This document shows positions 1-9,476 of a stretch of 64,000 nt of DNA, piece by piece. Under the pieces are notes generated by a model, which was not told where the DNA came from, searched no databases, and saw only the letters and a program-made list of their open reading frames with translations. The stretch spans positions 1 to 64,000 of the forward strand of contig QCLI01000003.1 in the NCBI GenBank assembly GCA_003214695.1, written 5' to 3'. Numbering within the stretch: position 1 is the stretch's first letter; every line of letters starts with the position of its first letter. This stretch comes from Prochlorococcus sp. AG-412-P08 (lineage in GTDB: Bacteria; Cyanobacteriota; Cyanobacteriia; PCC-6307; Cyanobiaceae). The translations under genes were made by a program, and so were the position numbers.

Positions 1-293
1 TCTAAGCGTTGAGGCAAGTCCATATCAAAAATAGGAGTAGTAGCTAAAACCGAAGGAGCTCCTTCAGTAGGAGATGAAAGCTCATACCTAATTTGATCCT
101 GAGTAATATATGCCCTCTTCACCTCACCATCATTTACTTGATTTATAAATAATGAATATGGCACTCTTGGTACTTGCATGTTTTGGCTTGGGAAAAAGCT
201 GCTAAAAAGCAACAGCGCACCAAAACCAATGAGAATAAGGTTTATGACTCCAAAACGACGATTTGGCTGATTCTCATCTTGACGAATCGGCAT
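1..293 (-). CDS. ftsH: ATP-dependent zinc metalloprotease FtsH, N-terminal fragment (runs off window)
   Basis: Only the first ~97 codons are present; the gene runs leftwards past base 1. Translation begins MPIRQDENQPNRRFGV at the ATG read from 293. One strong membrane segment follows at about residues 14-36 (ending LLLFSSFFPS), then the start of the membrane-exposed domain with PYSLFINQVNDGEVKRAYI. This matches the N-terminus of cyanobacterial FtsH, the hexameric AAA+ protease that removes damaged membrane proteins such as photosystem II D1. The AAA and zinc-protease domains lie outside the window, so which FtsH paralogue this is cannot be fixed. It lies downstream of ribD on the same strand after a gap of about 95 bases. 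Confidence 0.85.
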   Translation of the reverse strand, partial: MPIRQDENQPNRRFGVINLILIGFGALLLFSSFFPSQNMQVPRVPYSLFINQVNDGEVKRAYITQDQIRYELSSPTEGAPSVLATTPIFDMDLPQRL

Positions 294-389
294 GACAACT
301 AAAACCTAATGGAATACAAAACTAACAAATTTGTTCATATCTCATACAATCAATTAGGTGTAAGAACCGAACGAAATTTAAATAAGTTC

Positions 390-1493
390 TTATAAATGAC
401 TATCAAGAAGCATATTTAGGACAATATCCTCACCTTTCCTAAAGGAAGAAAGCTCTTTCAAGGTGATCACTTCTTCAATCGATTCAAATCCAAAATCGGC
501 TAAAGGTGTCATAGCAGAAATCCCACCTAGAAGCTTAGGTGAAAGAAATAACAAGATCTCCTGAACACAATCCTGCTGAATTGCAGCAGTAGCAAGATTG
601 CTGCCACACTCCCAAAGGACTTGATTACATCCTTTTTGACCAAGAAGCTCTAAGAGCTTAAAAGGACTGTTTTCCTCAAGGAGAACTTTCTCAGGACCAT
701 TAGGAAGAGAGTCTAAAAGTGACGCGTCACTCTCAGGACCATAACAAATCAAAGTCTTTGCAGGTTTGGTATCCCAAAGCTGGGAATCAATTGGCAAATC
801 CAATGAAGAACTTAATACAACTCTTAAAGGCTCTTTTTTAGAAAGACCTCTACTGGTTAGCAAAGGATTATCAATTCTGACGGTTCTACCTCCAACAATT
901 ACAGCATCACATCTTGACCTAAGAGCATGCACATTCTCCCTGGATTCCAGCCCACTAATCCACTTACTTGAGCCATTAGGGAGTGCTATCCGCCCATCGA
1001 AGCTCATTGCCCATTTAAGTATTCCCCATGGCCTACCAGTCTGGTTACGAAAGATAAAAGCTCTATTAAGGTAAACAGCTTCTTTCTCGAGAACTCCACA
1101 AACAACTTCAACACCTGCTTGACGTAGAAGATCAACACCTTTACCTGAAACTCTTGGGTCAGGATCGTTTACAGCTATTACAACCCTTGAAATACCCGAT
1201 TTTAAAATCGCATCTGTACAGGGTGGAGTTCTACCTTCATGGCAACATGGTTCAAGGTTCACCAATAGTGTCCCTCCTTTTGCAGAAGATCCCGCTTGAG
1301 AGAGAGCTTCTACTTCTGCATGGGGTTGACCTGCAAAAGAATGATACCCCTCGCCCACCAATCTTTGCTGAGAGTCTAAAATGACTGCTCCAACAATTGG
1401 GTTAGGACTAGTTTGGCCATAAGCCAAAGAAGCTAAATGCAATACTCGTCTCATCCATGGCACCCAATTATGTTTCTTTAGATCAGTTTTCAT
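390..1493 (-). CDS. ribD: Riboflavin biosynthesis bifunctional deaminase/reductase RibD
   Basis: Catalyses deamination of diaminohydroxyphosphoribosylamino-pyrimidine and then reduction of its ribose, the second and third steps of riboflavin synthesis. The N-terminal deaminase domain shows the zinc site: HAEVEAL with His58 and Glu60, then PCCHEGRTPPC with Cys83/84 and Cys92. The C-terminal reductase domain begins near residue 155 (GILKWAMSFDGRIA) and carries GGRTVRIDNPLLTSR. Length of 367 aa is normal. The first ATG overlaps the upstream DUF3122 gene by 11 bases. The internal Met14 (MRRVLHLASLAYGQTSPNP) begins the conserved part and is an equally plausible start. It is third in an overlapping operon with two cyanobacterial genes of unknown function. 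Confidence 0.95.
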   Translation of the reverse strand: MKTDLKKHNWVPWMRRVLHLASLAYGQTSPNPIVGAVILDSQQRLVGEGYHSFAGQPHAEVEALSQAGSSAKGGTLLVNLEPCCHEGRTPPCTDAILKSGISRVVIAVNDPDPRVSGKGVDLLRQAGVEVVCGVLEKEAVYLNRAFIFRNQTGRPWGILKWAMSFDGRIALPNGSSKWISGLESRENVHALRSRCDAVIVGGRTVRIDNPLLTSRGLSKKEPLRVVLSSSLDLPIDSQLWDTKPAKTLICYGPESDASLLDSLPNGPEKVLLEENSPFKLLELLGQKGCNQVLWECGSNLATAAIQQDCVQEILLFLSPKLLGGISAMTPLADFGFESIEEVITLKELSSFRKGEDIVLNMLLDSHL

Positions 1494-2037
1494 TTTTGTA
1501 AGAGATTGGATCCATTGAACGCCACTCCTTGACTACATAAGGAGGTACTGGCAATTCAGATAAACCTCCTTTCAAAGAAAGCCTCAATGGTCGATTGTTT
1601 TGTAAATCTTTTAACAAAGGATTCAATAGAAATTCTACGGCCGCATCACGAGAATCATTTGCTAATTGGGAATTATCCAAAGTTATATCTTCAAGGTCCC
1701 AAGTCTTCAAGCCTGATCTTACAATTAATTTTGTTGGATGATCCAATCTGAGGCTGCCTGTAAATCCAACAATCCTTAGAACAAATTCATCTTGGTTTTC
1801 TTCTTTGGGATAAACAACTAATTGCCAACTCTGGTCATCAAGATCTCGCAAACTTTCTAGGCTTCTTTGAATTTGAACACCTTGATTGCTCTCAAAAAAT
1901 TCTAATGTTGAGTCAACGGACGCAGGCCAAATAAATAAACATGAAAAGGATATTAATAGAAATGAAATAAAATACTTAAAGTATTTGCGAAAAAGAGTTT
2001 CAATCACATTGAATTGCCTCCGAGTCCAGCATTGCAT
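1483..2037 (-). CDS. DUF3122 family protein (cyanobacterial, membrane-anchored or exported)
   Basis: A 184-residue protein matching the cyanobacterial DUF3122 family; function unknown. One hydrophobic segment near residues 21-40 (YFISFLLISFSCLFIWPAS) looks like a signal peptide or anchor, followed by a soluble, mostly beta-predicted domain ending PPYVVKEWRSMDPISY. The ATG start lies inside the upstream gene, giving a 38-base overlap. A GTG at residue 11 (VIETLFRKYFKYF), overlapping the upstream stop by only 8 bases, is a more economical start. The stop overlaps the ribD start, so translational coupling of the three genes is likely. That a DUF3122 protein sits with riboflavin synthesis is positional only and does not assign a role. 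Confidence 0.8.
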   Translation of the reverse strand: MQCWTRRQFNVIETLFRKYFKYFISFLLISFSCLFIWPASVDSTLEFFESNQGVQIQRSLESLRDLDDQSWQLVVYPKEENQDEFVLRIVGFTGSLRLDHPTKLIVRSGLKTWDLEDITLDNSQLANDSRDAAVEFLLNPLLKDLQNNRPLRLSLKGGLSELPVPPYVVKEWRSMDPISYKNEN

Positions 2038-2278
2038 CTAAAGTAATTGAGGAATTAACTAATGATTGGTACTTAGCCATAACACGTCGATTACGATCCA
2101 ACCATTGAGCAGGGTCAAGCGGATTTCTCCCTTTAGACTCTAATAGTGGCGACTCTGAGTCAATTAATTCCAAATCATCTTGCTGATTAATGAGAGCAAT
2201 CAGCAGCTCATGTTGACGCTGCCGTCTTATAGGATCTTTATTGATGTTGAGGCTTGTCTTTTCCAATGAACTCTTCAA
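2000..2278 (-). CDS. Conserved cyanobacterial hypothetical protein, 92 aa
   Basis: A short, charged, soluble protein with no signal peptide or membrane segment. The middle part (GRNPLDPAQWLDRNRRVMAKYQSLV) is the most motif-like stretch. I recognise no enzymatic motif and assign no function. It is first in the operon that continues with the DUF3122 protein and ribD; its stop codon lies inside the next gene. The start at ATG 2278 faces the divergent cobL start at 2327, leaving only 48 bases for two promoters. Reality of the gene is supported by the overlap arrangement and by the lack of any other gene in this interval. Confidence 0.65.
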   Translation of the reverse strand: MKSSLEKTSLNINKDPIRRQRQHELLIALINQQDDLELIDSESPLLESKGRNPLDPAQWLDRNRRVMAKYQSLVNSSITLDAMLDSEAIQCD

Positions 2279-2326
2279 GAAGCTACAAAAATTTAATCAG
2301 TCTAGATAATTAAAGCAGTTTTTCAT

Positions 2327-3631
2327 ATGGAGGGAAACAATCAAAAAAAAAATAACGGTGACTTTCCTATTCATGTAATTGGTATTTCAGCATCAGGTGT
2401 TTCAGATCTCTCTCAGAAACTTCAAAATATTATTCTCTCAACAAAAAAACTAGCAGGTCCATCAAGAATTTTAACCAATTTCAATAGCTGGTGGACGGAT
2501 AAAAGATCAAAGAACACACTCCCTGAATTTTTTGAAAGTGATAGACCAGTCGACTTAATTAATTGGCTTAAGAAGCAAGATCAACAAGTAGTTTTATTGG
2601 CAAGCGGAGATCCACTTTGGTATGGAATTGGGAGAGTACTTCTCCAGCATTTCCCTGCAGATAAGCTCTTCTTTCACCCTTCCCCAACATCGTTACAATT
2701 AGCATTCTCAAGATTATCCCGACCATGGCAAGACACTAATTGGATTAGCCTTCATGGTCGAGATTCTAGTCCTCTAGTTAAACTCTTACAGCAACGACCT
2801 CAAACTATTGGAATCCTTACTGATCCAAAAAAAGGAGGGGCTCAAGAAGTTAAAGACATTCTTTGTGCATCACAACTAGAGAACATTTATCAATTTTGGA
2901 TTTGTGAAAGGCTTGGACACAAAGATGAGCGCATATTTCAAATTTCTCACAAAGAAGTTTTGCCAATATTAGATCCTCTTCATCTAGTAGTTCTAATCAA
3001 AAAAAAATCAACAGTAGGCAATAGCAATGATATCCCTCTCTTTGGAATTGCAGATGGTTTTTATTTAACTCATATTGATCGGCCAAGTCTTATAACAAAA
3101 AGGGAAGTCCGTGTACAAATTCTAGCGGATCTTGAGCTTCCTGAAAATGGAGTCATCTGGGATATAGGAGCAGGAGCTGGGACAATTGGTCTAGAAGCAT
3201 TAAGAATAAGGCCAAAACTCAAGCTTCTTTCCATTGAAAAACGTATAGGTGGAAAGGAATTAATTCATGCCAATGCACAACGCCTATCAGTTTCACCAAG
3301 TAAAGTCATTGAAGCAGAAGCATTATCTCTATTGCAAGGAGGGAGAATTCCTAATGATCTTTCAAAACCAGATCGGGTAATAGTTGGTGGTGGAAGTTCT
3401 AACAAAACCGACCTTATTGAAGCAGCTATAAAGAACCTCTCGCCTAAGGGAGTCATCGTGATTCCATTGGCAACTTTAGAAAGCCTTGAAAAAATCTTAT
3501 TAATACTAAAATCAAAAGAATGCGAGTTGAAAGTTAGTCAACACCAAAACTTCAGAGGCGTAGCATTAAGTAAAGGCACTAGGCTGCATCCAATTAATCC
3601 TGTTTTCATTATTAAAGGAAAATTCAAATAG
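2327..3631 (+). CDS. cobL: Precorrin-6Y C5,15-methyltransferase (decarboxylating), CbiE-CbiT fusion
   Basis: Methylates C5 and C15 of precorrin-6Y and removes the C12 acetate carboxyl group in cobalamin synthesis. Two methyltransferase domains are visible. The N-terminal CbiE-type (tetrapyrrole methylase) domain covers about residues 14-225 with the LLASGDPLWYGIGR loop at 90-103. The C-terminal CbiT-type domain has a classical SAM-binding motif DIGAGAGTIGLE at 279-290. Length of 434 aa is as expected for a fused CobL. Prochlorococcus makes its own B12-type cofactor, and cbiB lies about 50 kb downstream. No cobalamin riboswitch is visible in the 48-base upstream gap. Divergent from the ribD operon. 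Confidence 0.93.
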   Translation: MEGNNQKKNNGDFPIHVIGISASGVSDLSQKLQNIILSTKKLAGPSRILTNFNSWWTDKRSKNTLPEFFESDRPVDLINWLKKQDQQVVLLASGDPLWYGIGRVLLQHFPADKLFFHPSPTSLQLAFSRLSRPWQDTNWISLHGRDSSPLVKLLQQRPQTIGILTDPKKGGAQEVKDILCASQLENIYQFWICERLGHKDERIFQISHKEVLPILDPLHLVVLIKKKSTVGNSNDIPLFGIADGFYLTHIDRPSLITKREVRVQILADLELPENGVIWDIGAGAGTIGLEALRIRPKLKLLSIEKRIGGKELIHANAQRLSVSPSKVIEAEALSLLQGGRIPNDLSKPDRVIVGGGSSNKTDLIEAAIKNLSPKGVIVIPLATLESLEKILLILKSKECELKVSQHQNFRGVALSKGTRLHPINPVFIIKGKFK

Positions 3632-3651
3632 GAAGGGCGCCTCAAGAAAAT

Positions 3652-4572
3652 TCAATTTTTATCTGGCTTAGCAATATGAGGCAAACCCCAGCCCAACTTG
3701 TTGCGAAGTACTTGAAAAAACTCATGATCAGATAAACGAACAAACCTTACAGGGTGACTGCTTTTTCTGATAAGGACTCTATCTTCTGGCCAGACATAAC
3801 ACCCTGCCGTTCCATCAACCACCATCATTAATCTTTCGGGCGTAGCAGGGAAAACTGTTACAGGTTCCAAATCACTAAAGACCAGTGCTCTTGATGCTAA
3901 AGAGTGAGGAGCTATTGGAGTTAGTTGAAGCACTGGACAATCTGGTGTAATCACTGGTCCACCTGCACTTAGAGAGTAAGCAGTAGAACCAGTAGGGGTA
4001 GAAAGAATCACTCCATCTGCGGAGATATCGACAGGGGCATGTCTCCCAATTGATATTTCGAAATGGCACATACTTGTAAGAGGTTCTCTGTGCAATGCCA
4101 TCTCATTTAGGCAAAGAGCCTCCCATCGCCTTTGATCTCCTCTAAAAACACTTACAACAAGGCTTGTTCTTTCTTCTATATCCCATTTTGTTGTTAAAAC
4201 CTTCTCAAGCGCTTTATCAAGATCAGGTAAATAAGTTTCTGTAAGAAAGCCTAAATGACCGGTATTTATCGTAAGAATAGGGATGCCAATTGGTGCTGTT
4301 TGTCGAGCAGCAGAAAGGACTGTTCCATCACCCCCTAAAACAATGGCTAATTCCAAAGAAGAATCAAAATCTTCTGGCACGCAGGCGTTGTAACCAAGGG
4401 TTCTCATATGTTGATCAGGGTTAGCAAATCCAACCATCCCCCCAGAGCTACTAGCCCTTATAACTTCATACCCTGATTTCTCAAACCTATTTTGAATATG
4501 AAGAGCTGTCTCGACAGAAAGCTTCTTACCATCATTAAGAATCAGTCCTAATCTAGGCACTGATAAAAACAA
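3652..4572 (-). CDS. nadK: NAD kinase
   Basis: Phosphorylates NAD to NADP. The glycine-rich catalytic motif GGDGT is at residues 80-84, followed by NTGHLGFL at 103-110, the CLNEMALHR segment near 154, and the substrate loop [18 protein letters not shown] at about 184-201. All are canonical for the PpnK/NadK family. Length of 306 aa is normal. The first conserved residues are [11 protein letters not shown], so the upstream MFLSV is short and the start could be a few codons later. Convergent with cobL (20-base gap) and transcribed from the ~86-base gap shared with pheS upstream. Cyanobacteria usually carry two NAD kinases; the other is not in this window. Confidence 0.95.
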   Translation of the reverse strand: MFLSVPRLGLILNDGKKLSVETALHIQNRFEKSGYEVIRASSSGGMVGFANPDQHMRTLGYNACVPEDFDSSLELAIVLGGDGTVLSAARQTAPIGIPILTINTGHLGFLTETYLPDLDKALEKVLTTKWDIEERTSLVVSVFRGDQRRWEALCLNEMALHREPLTSMCHFEISIGRHAPVDISADGVILSTPTGSTAYSLSAGGPVITPDCPVLQLTPIAPHSLASRALVFSDLEPVTVFPATPERLMMVVDGTAGCYVWPEDRVLIRKSSHPVRFVRLSDHEFFQVLRNKLGWGLPHIAKPDKN

Positions 4573-4658
4573 GCAACAACGTAATCACTTTAATTTAAAA
4601 TTATTATTTATGATAAATCTAACTAGAGTTCTATAGAAATTATAGGGCATAATCACAC

Positions 4659-5666
4659 CTAGAACTGCTCTAAAAATCGAAGGTCACTTGTATAAAACCT
4701 TCTAATATCGTCAATGCCATGTCGAACCATACAGAAACGCTCTACTCCTAATCCAGCTGCAAATCCAGTCCAAATATCAGGATCAATCCCCAATCCTTCT
4801 AAAACGGCAGGGTCAACCATCCCACATCCCATGACCTCAAGCCACTTACCTTTCCATTGAACATCAACTTCAACAGAAGGCTCTGTGAAAGGGAAATAAC
4901 TTGCTCTAAATCGAACAGGCAAATCACCAAAAAAGGTCTTTAAAAAAGCCATAACAGTTCCACGAAGATGACTAAAATCCAATCCCTTATCAATTGCTAA
5001 AACTTCAACTTGATGAAAAACAGGGGAATGAGTTGCATCAACAGCATCTCTTCTATAAACCCTCCCTGGGGCAACAATCCTGACAGGTGGTGGGGTCTTC
5101 TCAAGACATCTAATCTGAACTGGCGAGGTATGCGTCCTCAGGAGCAAATCATTTTCTAAATAAAAAGTATCCTGCATATCCCTTGCCGGATGATTTTCTG
5201 GGATATTTAAAGCCTCAAAGTTATAAAAATCATTTTCAATTTCAGGACCCTCATGAACTTCATATCCAAGACCACAAAATATATCTACAATCTGTTCGGT
5301 TGTTGAAATTAAAGGATGTCTATGACCAAATGGCCTCCCAGCAGGTGGAGCAGTGATATCCAGTTTTTCACTGGCAATTAATTCAGTTAAAGCTTTTTCA
5401 TTTAATTTACTTAACCTCTCAGCAATTAGTTCTTGAAGTTGATTTTTCAACAAGTTTGCCCTTTGACCAACAATTGGCCGTTCAGCGCTATTCAAAGATC
5501 CCATCGTCCCAAGAATCTTAGACAAACGTCCTTTCTTACCAAGAAACTGTATCCTCAGACCTTCGAGGTCTTCCTTATCCCCTGCAAGAGTAATATTATT
5601 AGCAGCTTCTTTTTCCAACCTCTCAAGGTCATCATTTAGCTGCTTAAGAGAAAAGTTATTACTCAC
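4659..5666 (-). CDS. pheS: Phenylalanyl-tRNA synthetase alpha subunit
   Basis: Charges tRNA-Phe as part of an alpha2-beta2 enzyme. The N-terminal ~85 residues are a charged coiled-coil arm typical of bacterial PheS. The class II catalytic core follows, with [29 protein letters not shown] and [10 protein letters not shown]. The C-terminal motif 3 region [19 protein letters not shown] ends the protein with DLRFLEQF. Length of 335 aa is standard. The beta subunit gene is not in the window, as is usual in these genomes where pheS and pheT are unlinked. The start is the ATG opposite to, and about 70 bases from, the divergent surE start. Confidence 0.96.
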   Translation of the reverse strand: MSNNFSLKQLNDDLERLEKEAANNITLAGDKEDLEGLRIQFLGKKGRLSKILGTMGSLNSAERPIVGQRANLLKNQLQELIAERLSKLNEKALTELIASEKLDITAPPAGRPFGHRHPLISTTEQIVDIFCGLGYEVHEGPEIENDFYNFEALNIPENHPARDMQDTFYLENDLLLRTHTSPVQIRCLEKTPPPVRIVAPGRVYRRDAVDATHSPVFHQVEVLAIDKGLDFSHLRGTVMAFLKTFFGDLPVRFRASYFPFTEPSVEVDVQWKGKWLEVMGCGMVDPAVLEGLGIDPDIWTGFAAGLGVERFCMVRHGIDDIRRFYTSDLRFLEQF

Positions 5667-5735
5667 AAGAAAAAGACATTAAATACAATTTTAAACAACT
5701 ATGGGTACTAATTTAAAAAAGAGACCTCAGAAACA

Positions 5736-6545
5736 ATGAAACCTTTGAGAATTTTAATCACTAATGATGATGGTGTTTTTGCAGAAGGGATAAGAACTCT
5801 TGCTATTGCAGCAGCAAGTAGAGGGCATGAGATTACCGTTGTGTGTCCAGATCAAGAACGCTCTGCAACTGGCCATGGACTTACTTTGCATGCCCCGATT
5901 AGAGCAGAGAGAGCTGATAAGCTTTTTGGGGAAGGCATCAAGGCATGGGGATGTAATGGAACACCTGCAGATTGCATAAAGCTTGCCTTAAATGAACTTC
6001 TTGAGAAAAGACCAGACTTAATACTTTCTGGTATAAATCATGGTCCAAATCTTGGAACAGATATTTTCTGCTCTGGGACAGTTGCTGCTGCTCTTGAAGG
6101 AACCCTTGAGAATATTCCCTCACTAGCAGTAAGCATAGCCAGCTTTCAATGGAAGAAATTTAATACTGCTGGAGAGATAGCATTAAATATTGCTGAAGAT
6201 GCATTGTCTAGAAACTGGCCGAAAAAATTGCTTCTCAATCTCAACATTCCACCATGTATCGCAACGGAAATGGGAGAAATTAAATGGACTCGACTTTCAA
6301 TTAGACAATATGAGGAACAATTCAGCAAACGCGAAGACCCTAGAGGTAACACCTATTACTGGATGGCAGGAGAAGCAGTCAAAGATATTCAATCTGCAGG
6401 AGACGGTCCAATTGAATGGCCAAGTGATGTTTCGCAAATTGAAACGAAATCACCATCTCTAACTCCTATCCAACCAGATTTGTTTTGGAGAGGAAATATT
6501 GATGATCTCCCAAAGTTAAGTTTTAGAAATCACCTTGAACGATAA
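5736..6545 (+). CDS. surE: 5'-nucleotidase SurE
   Basis: Metal-dependent nucleoside-5'-monophosphate phosphatase of the SurE family, associated with stationary-phase survival. The metal-binding acidic pair is in [13 protein letters not shown] (Asp11, Asp12). The family signatures [12 protein letters not shown] and [20 protein letters not shown] follow. Length of 269 aa is normal. The 3' end overlaps the convergent DUF3611 gene by 16 bases, so the two transcripts must be complementary at their ends. The short gap to pheS (about 70 bases) holds the divergent promoters. Confidence 0.95.
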   Translation: MKPLRILITNDDGVFAEGIRTLAIAAASRGHEITVVCPDQERSATGHGLTLHAPIRAERADKLFGEGIKAWGCNGTPADCIKLALNELLEKRPDLILSGINHGPNLGTDIFCSGTVAAALEGTLENIPSLAVSIASFQWKKFNTAGEIALNIAEDALSRNWPKKLLLNLNIPPCIATEMGEIKWTRLSIRQYEEQFSKREDPRGNTYYWMAGEAVKDIQSAGDGPIEWPSDVSQIETKSPSLTPIQPDLFWRGNIDDLPKLSFRNHLER

Positions 6546-7096
6546 ATCCTTTGAAGCAGCCAAAGAGAAAAAATCAAACCAATTAAATGTGCAAACAATA
6601 CTTGGGTATTACTTAAAACCGAAAGCATTTCTAAAGATGTAATAGGATAATTTTCCATTGATCTCATACCTGCCCCAATAGAAATACCAGGAGCTTGCAT
6701 CGATGCCTGTACAAAAAGAGCCCCTGCTAATGATTGATAACCAACCGAAGAAAAAACTAATCCCAACAAATCCACTATCAGCCCCCTCTTTAACAAACGA
6801 GCCGTCTCGCCTCTACTAGGACGGGCGGGACTATTAATTGCTCTTCCAGTCAGTACTATTAACCAACCCTGCCAAAGGCTGTATAACAATAAAATAAAAG
6901 CCAAACTGGTTAGGGACAATCCAGGTCCTAGCCCTAAAGCTCTTTCTGAGTTCCTCGCTAAACTGCTACCTACATTGTTAAAAAGCAAAACGCCTACTAC
7001 CACTACTCCAAGCACTGTTTGGATCCAAAAACGTATCCAGCCAATTCGTCTCAGGCCTAGGGCAAGCAAAGGAAAATCAGGCTGGTCAGCCATCAA
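6530..7096 (-). CDS. DUF3611 family integral membrane protein
   Basis: A 188-residue protein with four hydrophobic segments: about 25-42 ([14 protein letters not shown]), 60-80 ([18 protein letters not shown]), a weaker one near 108-126, and 160-183 ([18 protein letters not shown]). It resembles the cyanobacterial/plastid DUF3611 family, whose function is unknown to me. The N-terminal [17 protein letters not shown] is the conserved amphipathic entry. Met2 (MADQPDFP) may be the true start. The gene is convergent with surE (16-base overlap) and divergent from ribF with only about 25 bases between starts. Confidence 0.85.
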   Translation of the reverse strand: MMADQPDFPLLALGLRRIGWIRFWIQTVLGVVVVGVLLFNNVGSSLARNSERALGLGPGLSLTSLAFILLLYSLWQGWLIVLTGRAINSPARPSRGETARLLKRGLIVDLLGLVFSSVGYQSLAGALFVQASMQAPGISIGAGMRSMENYPITSLEMLSVLSNTQVLFAHLIGLIFSLWLLQRIYRSR

Positions 7097-7120
7097 AGTT
7101 AATGCGGTATTAATTCAAAC

Positions 7121-8065
7121 TTGCCACCAAATCATGAAAATTGCACGTTCATCTTGATATCAGTCTGCTCCCCTCTTCAAGCTCATCTTCCTACAGCTTT
7201 AGCTCTTGGAAGCTTTGATGGTCTTCATGCAGGTCATAGAAGCGTTATAAAGACAATATCAAAAACCAACCTCGGCATTCCAACAGTTGTAAGCTTTTGG
7301 CCTCACCCTAGAGAAGTGCTTTTTGGTGAAACCAGACTTCGTCTTGATCTTCCTTCTGAAAAAGCGGTTTTATTGGAACCTTTGGGAATTAAACAGTTAG
7401 TTCTAGTGCCATTTGATTTATCATTAGCGTCTTTAAGTGCAAAAGAGTTCTTTGACCAAGTCCTAATAAAGCAACTTCAGGCAAAACACATATCAATAGG
7501 AGCAAACTTCAGGTTTGGTAAGAATAGAGAAGGAGATCCTGCGATTTTGTCCAAGCTAGGAAGAGAATCAAATGTCGAAGTTTCTGTAGGGAAAATAATT
7601 GAAGATGATCAAGGGCGAATGAGCAGTAGTCGAATCCGGTCGGCTCTAAGAGCAGGAGACTTGAAACTTACAAACATTCTTCTTGGGAGGGAATATTCAT
7701 TCTGTGGCTCAGTGGTATCTGGGAAAGGGCTAGGGAAAGAAATAGGTTGGCCTACAGCAAACCTTGAGGTTGATGCAAGGAAACTTTTGCCAGGTCCCGG
7801 AGTATATGCTGCATTCGCAAAAGACGCTGACACGGACGTTTTCTTTCCTGCAGTTATGAATCTAGGGCTTCAACCTACAGTTGATCCAAATGCTCACTCA
7901 GCAACAGAAGTCCACTTCATAAATAAGAAATTAAATCTTGCGCAGAAAGATCTGGTGGTTAAACCAATTGAAAGAATTAGAGGGCAGAAAAAATTTGATA
8001 GTCTTCAAGATCTAAGCAATCAGATCAACTTAGATGCAAAACAAGCTCTTTCTATCTTGACTTAG
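7121..8065 (+). CDS. ribF: Bifunctional riboflavin kinase / FMN adenylyltransferase
   Basis: Converts riboflavin to FMN and then FAD. The N-terminal adenylyltransferase domain has the nucleotidyl-transferase signature LALGSFDGLHAGHRS. The C-terminal flavokinase domain has GKGLGKEIGWPTANLEVD with the PTAN motif. Length and domain order are normal. The start is uncertain: the longest frame opens with TTG at 7121, and another in-frame TTG at 7154 (just before ISVCSPLQAHLPTALALG) fits the family's usual short lead-in better. No ATG lies before the first conserved motif, so a non-ATG start is forced. No FMN riboswitch fits into the ~25 bases between this gene and the divergent DUF3611 gene. Confidence 0.95.
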   Translation: MPPNHENCTFILISVCSPLQAHLPTALALGSFDGLHAGHRSVIKTISKTNLGIPTVVSFWPHPREVLFGETRLRLDLPSEKAVLLEPLGIKQLVLVPFDLSLASLSAKEFFDQVLIKQLQAKHISIGANFRFGKNREGDPAILSKLGRESNVEVSVGKIIEDDQGRMSSSRIRSALRAGDLKLTNILLGREYSFCGSVVSGKGLGKEIGWPTANLEVDARKLLPGPGVYAAFAKDADTDVFFPAVMNLGLQPTVDPNAHSATEVHFINKKLNLAQKDLVVKPIERIRGQKKFDSLQDLSNQINLDAKQALSILT

Positions 8066-8082
8066 CGATAGAATTAAGCAGG

Positions 8083-8190
8083 TTAGGGATAAGCATTTGT
8101 GAGACCCCAAACCACAAAAAAACCAATACCACCAAGCAATAAAACTCCCCAAATGAGCACATTAGTGCTATCAAAATCAGTTTTTTCCAT
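8083..8190 (-). CDS. Small single-span membrane protein, 35 aa
   Basis: The reverse strand encodes MEKTDFDSTNVLIWGVLLLG, then GIGFFVVWGLTNAYP and a stop. A soluble N-terminus of about 10 residues precedes one 20-residue hydrophobic helix and a short polar tail. Size and layout resemble the tiny helical subunits of thylakoid complexes (photosystem, cytochrome b6f, NDH-1). I cannot name the subunit, and an NDH-1 or photosystem assignment would be a guess. It sits convergently at the 3' end of ribF, 17 bases after its stop, and its start faces thiE, 42 bases away. A short length makes false positives possible, but the clean helix argues for a real gene. Confidence 0.6.
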   Translation of the reverse strand: MEKTDFDSTNVLIWGVLLLGGIGFFVVWGLTNAYP

Positions 8191-8232
8191 GAACAGGGGA
8201 AGTGAAACCTCCTTTACATTGGCACGAAACAG

Positions 8233-9270
8233 ATGAGTTTCACCCATAAGACAACCCAAGATGTGGCTCAGCTAATAGATGCCAATCTCGATAGAGCAAG
8301 GGAAGGTCTTCGAGTGATTGAAGATTGGTCTAGATTTGGATTAAATAATAAAGATTTTGTAATCACCCTTAAAGACTGGAGACAACAACTTGGGCAACAT
8401 CACTATGAATACTATAAAAAAGCTCGGTCTACATCTAATGATAAAGGAGCAGGTTTAAAGCATCCAGCACAATTAAACCGGATTCACCCAAAAGAAATAG
8501 TCGCAGCAAATTTCGCAAGAGTGCAAGAAGCGTTAAGAGTCATAGAAGAATTTACACGCACAACTCATCCAGAACTATCAAGGATATCAGCAGATATTAG
8601 ATACAGAATTTATGATTTAGAGATCGATGTTTTAAAAGCTTCCAATAGTAAAGTTAGACTTGAGATACTTAACAGCTGCAAGCTTTATTTAATAACAAGA
8701 CCTCATCCAAAATTAATCAAAACTGTTTCCTTATCCTTAAAGGCAGGAGTGAAAATGATTCAGTTTCGATGCAAAGAAGGAACGGATTCAGAAAACCTAG
8801 AACTAGCAAAAAACATAGCCTCATTATGTAGAAGCCATAATTCACTTTTCATAATTAATGACAGAATAGACATTGCAATTGCATCAGAGGCTGATGGAAT
8901 TCATTTAGGGCAAGAAGATATTCCTATAGAAATTGCAAGAGAGTTAATTGGTCATGAGAAGATAATTGGACTCAGCACACATTCCTTGAAAGAAATTGAA
9001 AGTGCTAAGAAAAAGCCATGTGACTATTTAGGAGTGGGCCCTATATACAAAACCCATTCAAAGCCAAATAAAAAAAACCTTGGCATAGATTTTATAAAAA
9101 AGATTTCAAACAAAATTGATATTCCTTGGTTTGCAATTGGGGGAATAAATAAAGTAAACATATCCGAAATCAATCGTTTAGGGGGCAAAAAAATAGCCTT
9201 AATAAATGCGATCATGAGTGCAGAGGATCCATACACAGCCAGCAAAGAACTTTTGGAGAAACTAAAATGA
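8233..9270 (+). CDS. thiE: Thiamine-phosphate synthase with N-terminal ThiD2-type domain
   Basis: Joins HMP pyrophosphate and the thiazole phosphate to give thiamine monophosphate. At 345 aa it is much longer than a stand-alone ThiE. The first ~135 residues (LIDANLDRAREGLRVIEDWSR, later VQEALRVIEEFTR) are the helical extra domain found in cyanobacterial ThiE. The TIM-barrel synthase domain starts near residue 145 with LYLITRPHP, then MIQFRCKE, INDRIDIA, DGIHLGQED, GVGPIYKTHSKP and FAIGGIN, all canonical. The stop overlaps the thiS start by 4 bases, so the two are coupled. No TPP riboswitch is apparent in the upstream gap. Confidence 0.95.
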   Translation: MSFTHKTTQDVAQLIDANLDRAREGLRVIEDWSRFGLNNKDFVITLKDWRQQLGQHHYEYYKKARSTSNDKGAGLKHPAQLNRIHPKEIVAANFARVQEALRVIEEFTRTTHPELSRISADIRYRIYDLEIDVLKASNSKVRLEILNSCKLYLITRPHPKLIKTVSLSLKAGVKMIQFRCKEGTDSENLELAKNIASLCRSHNSLFIINDRIDIAIASEADGIHLGQEDIPIEIARELIGHEKIIGLSTHSLKEIESAKKKPCDYLGVGPIYKTHSKPNKKNLGIDFIKKISNKIDIPWFAIGGINKVNISEINRLGGKKIALINAIMSAEDPYTASKELLEKLK

Positions 9271-9476
9271 AATTCTTAATCAATGGGGAAGTTAAAATTA
9301 TAAGTTTTCAAGAAGCCAACCCAAACCTTTCATCATTAATAGCTGCACTTGGTTTCAACCCAAAGGTGATAGTCGTTGAATTTAATGGGGTAATTCTAAA
9401 TCAACAAAGGTGGGAGCATCAGGAAGTAAATGATGAGGATAGATTAGAAATAGTTACGGTTGTTGGCGGAGGGTGA
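9267..9476 (+). CDS. thiS: Sulfur carrier protein ThiS
   Basis: Ubiquitin-like carrier whose C-terminal glycine is thiocarboxylated and donates sulfur to the thiamine thiazole ring. The 69-residue protein has the expected beta-grasp pattern (MKFLINGEVKII, VIVVEFNGVIL, DEDRLEIVTVVGGG) and ends in the obligatory Gly-Gly, here Gly-Gly-Gly. It overlaps thiE by 4 bases (ATGA), indicating translational coupling and shared expression. ThiG and the other thiazole enzymes are not in this window. Confidence 0.95.
   Translation: MKFLINGEVKIISFQEANPNLSSLIAALGFNPKVIVVEFNGVILNQQRWEHQEVNDEDRLEIVTVVGGG

Noticed and set aside
2279-2326. Cobalamin riboswitch upstream of cobL
   Set aside because: The gap is too short and shows no B12-box sequence.
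8191-8232. TPP riboswitch before thiE
   Set aside because: Only 42 bases are available and the conserved TPP aptamer sequence is absent.
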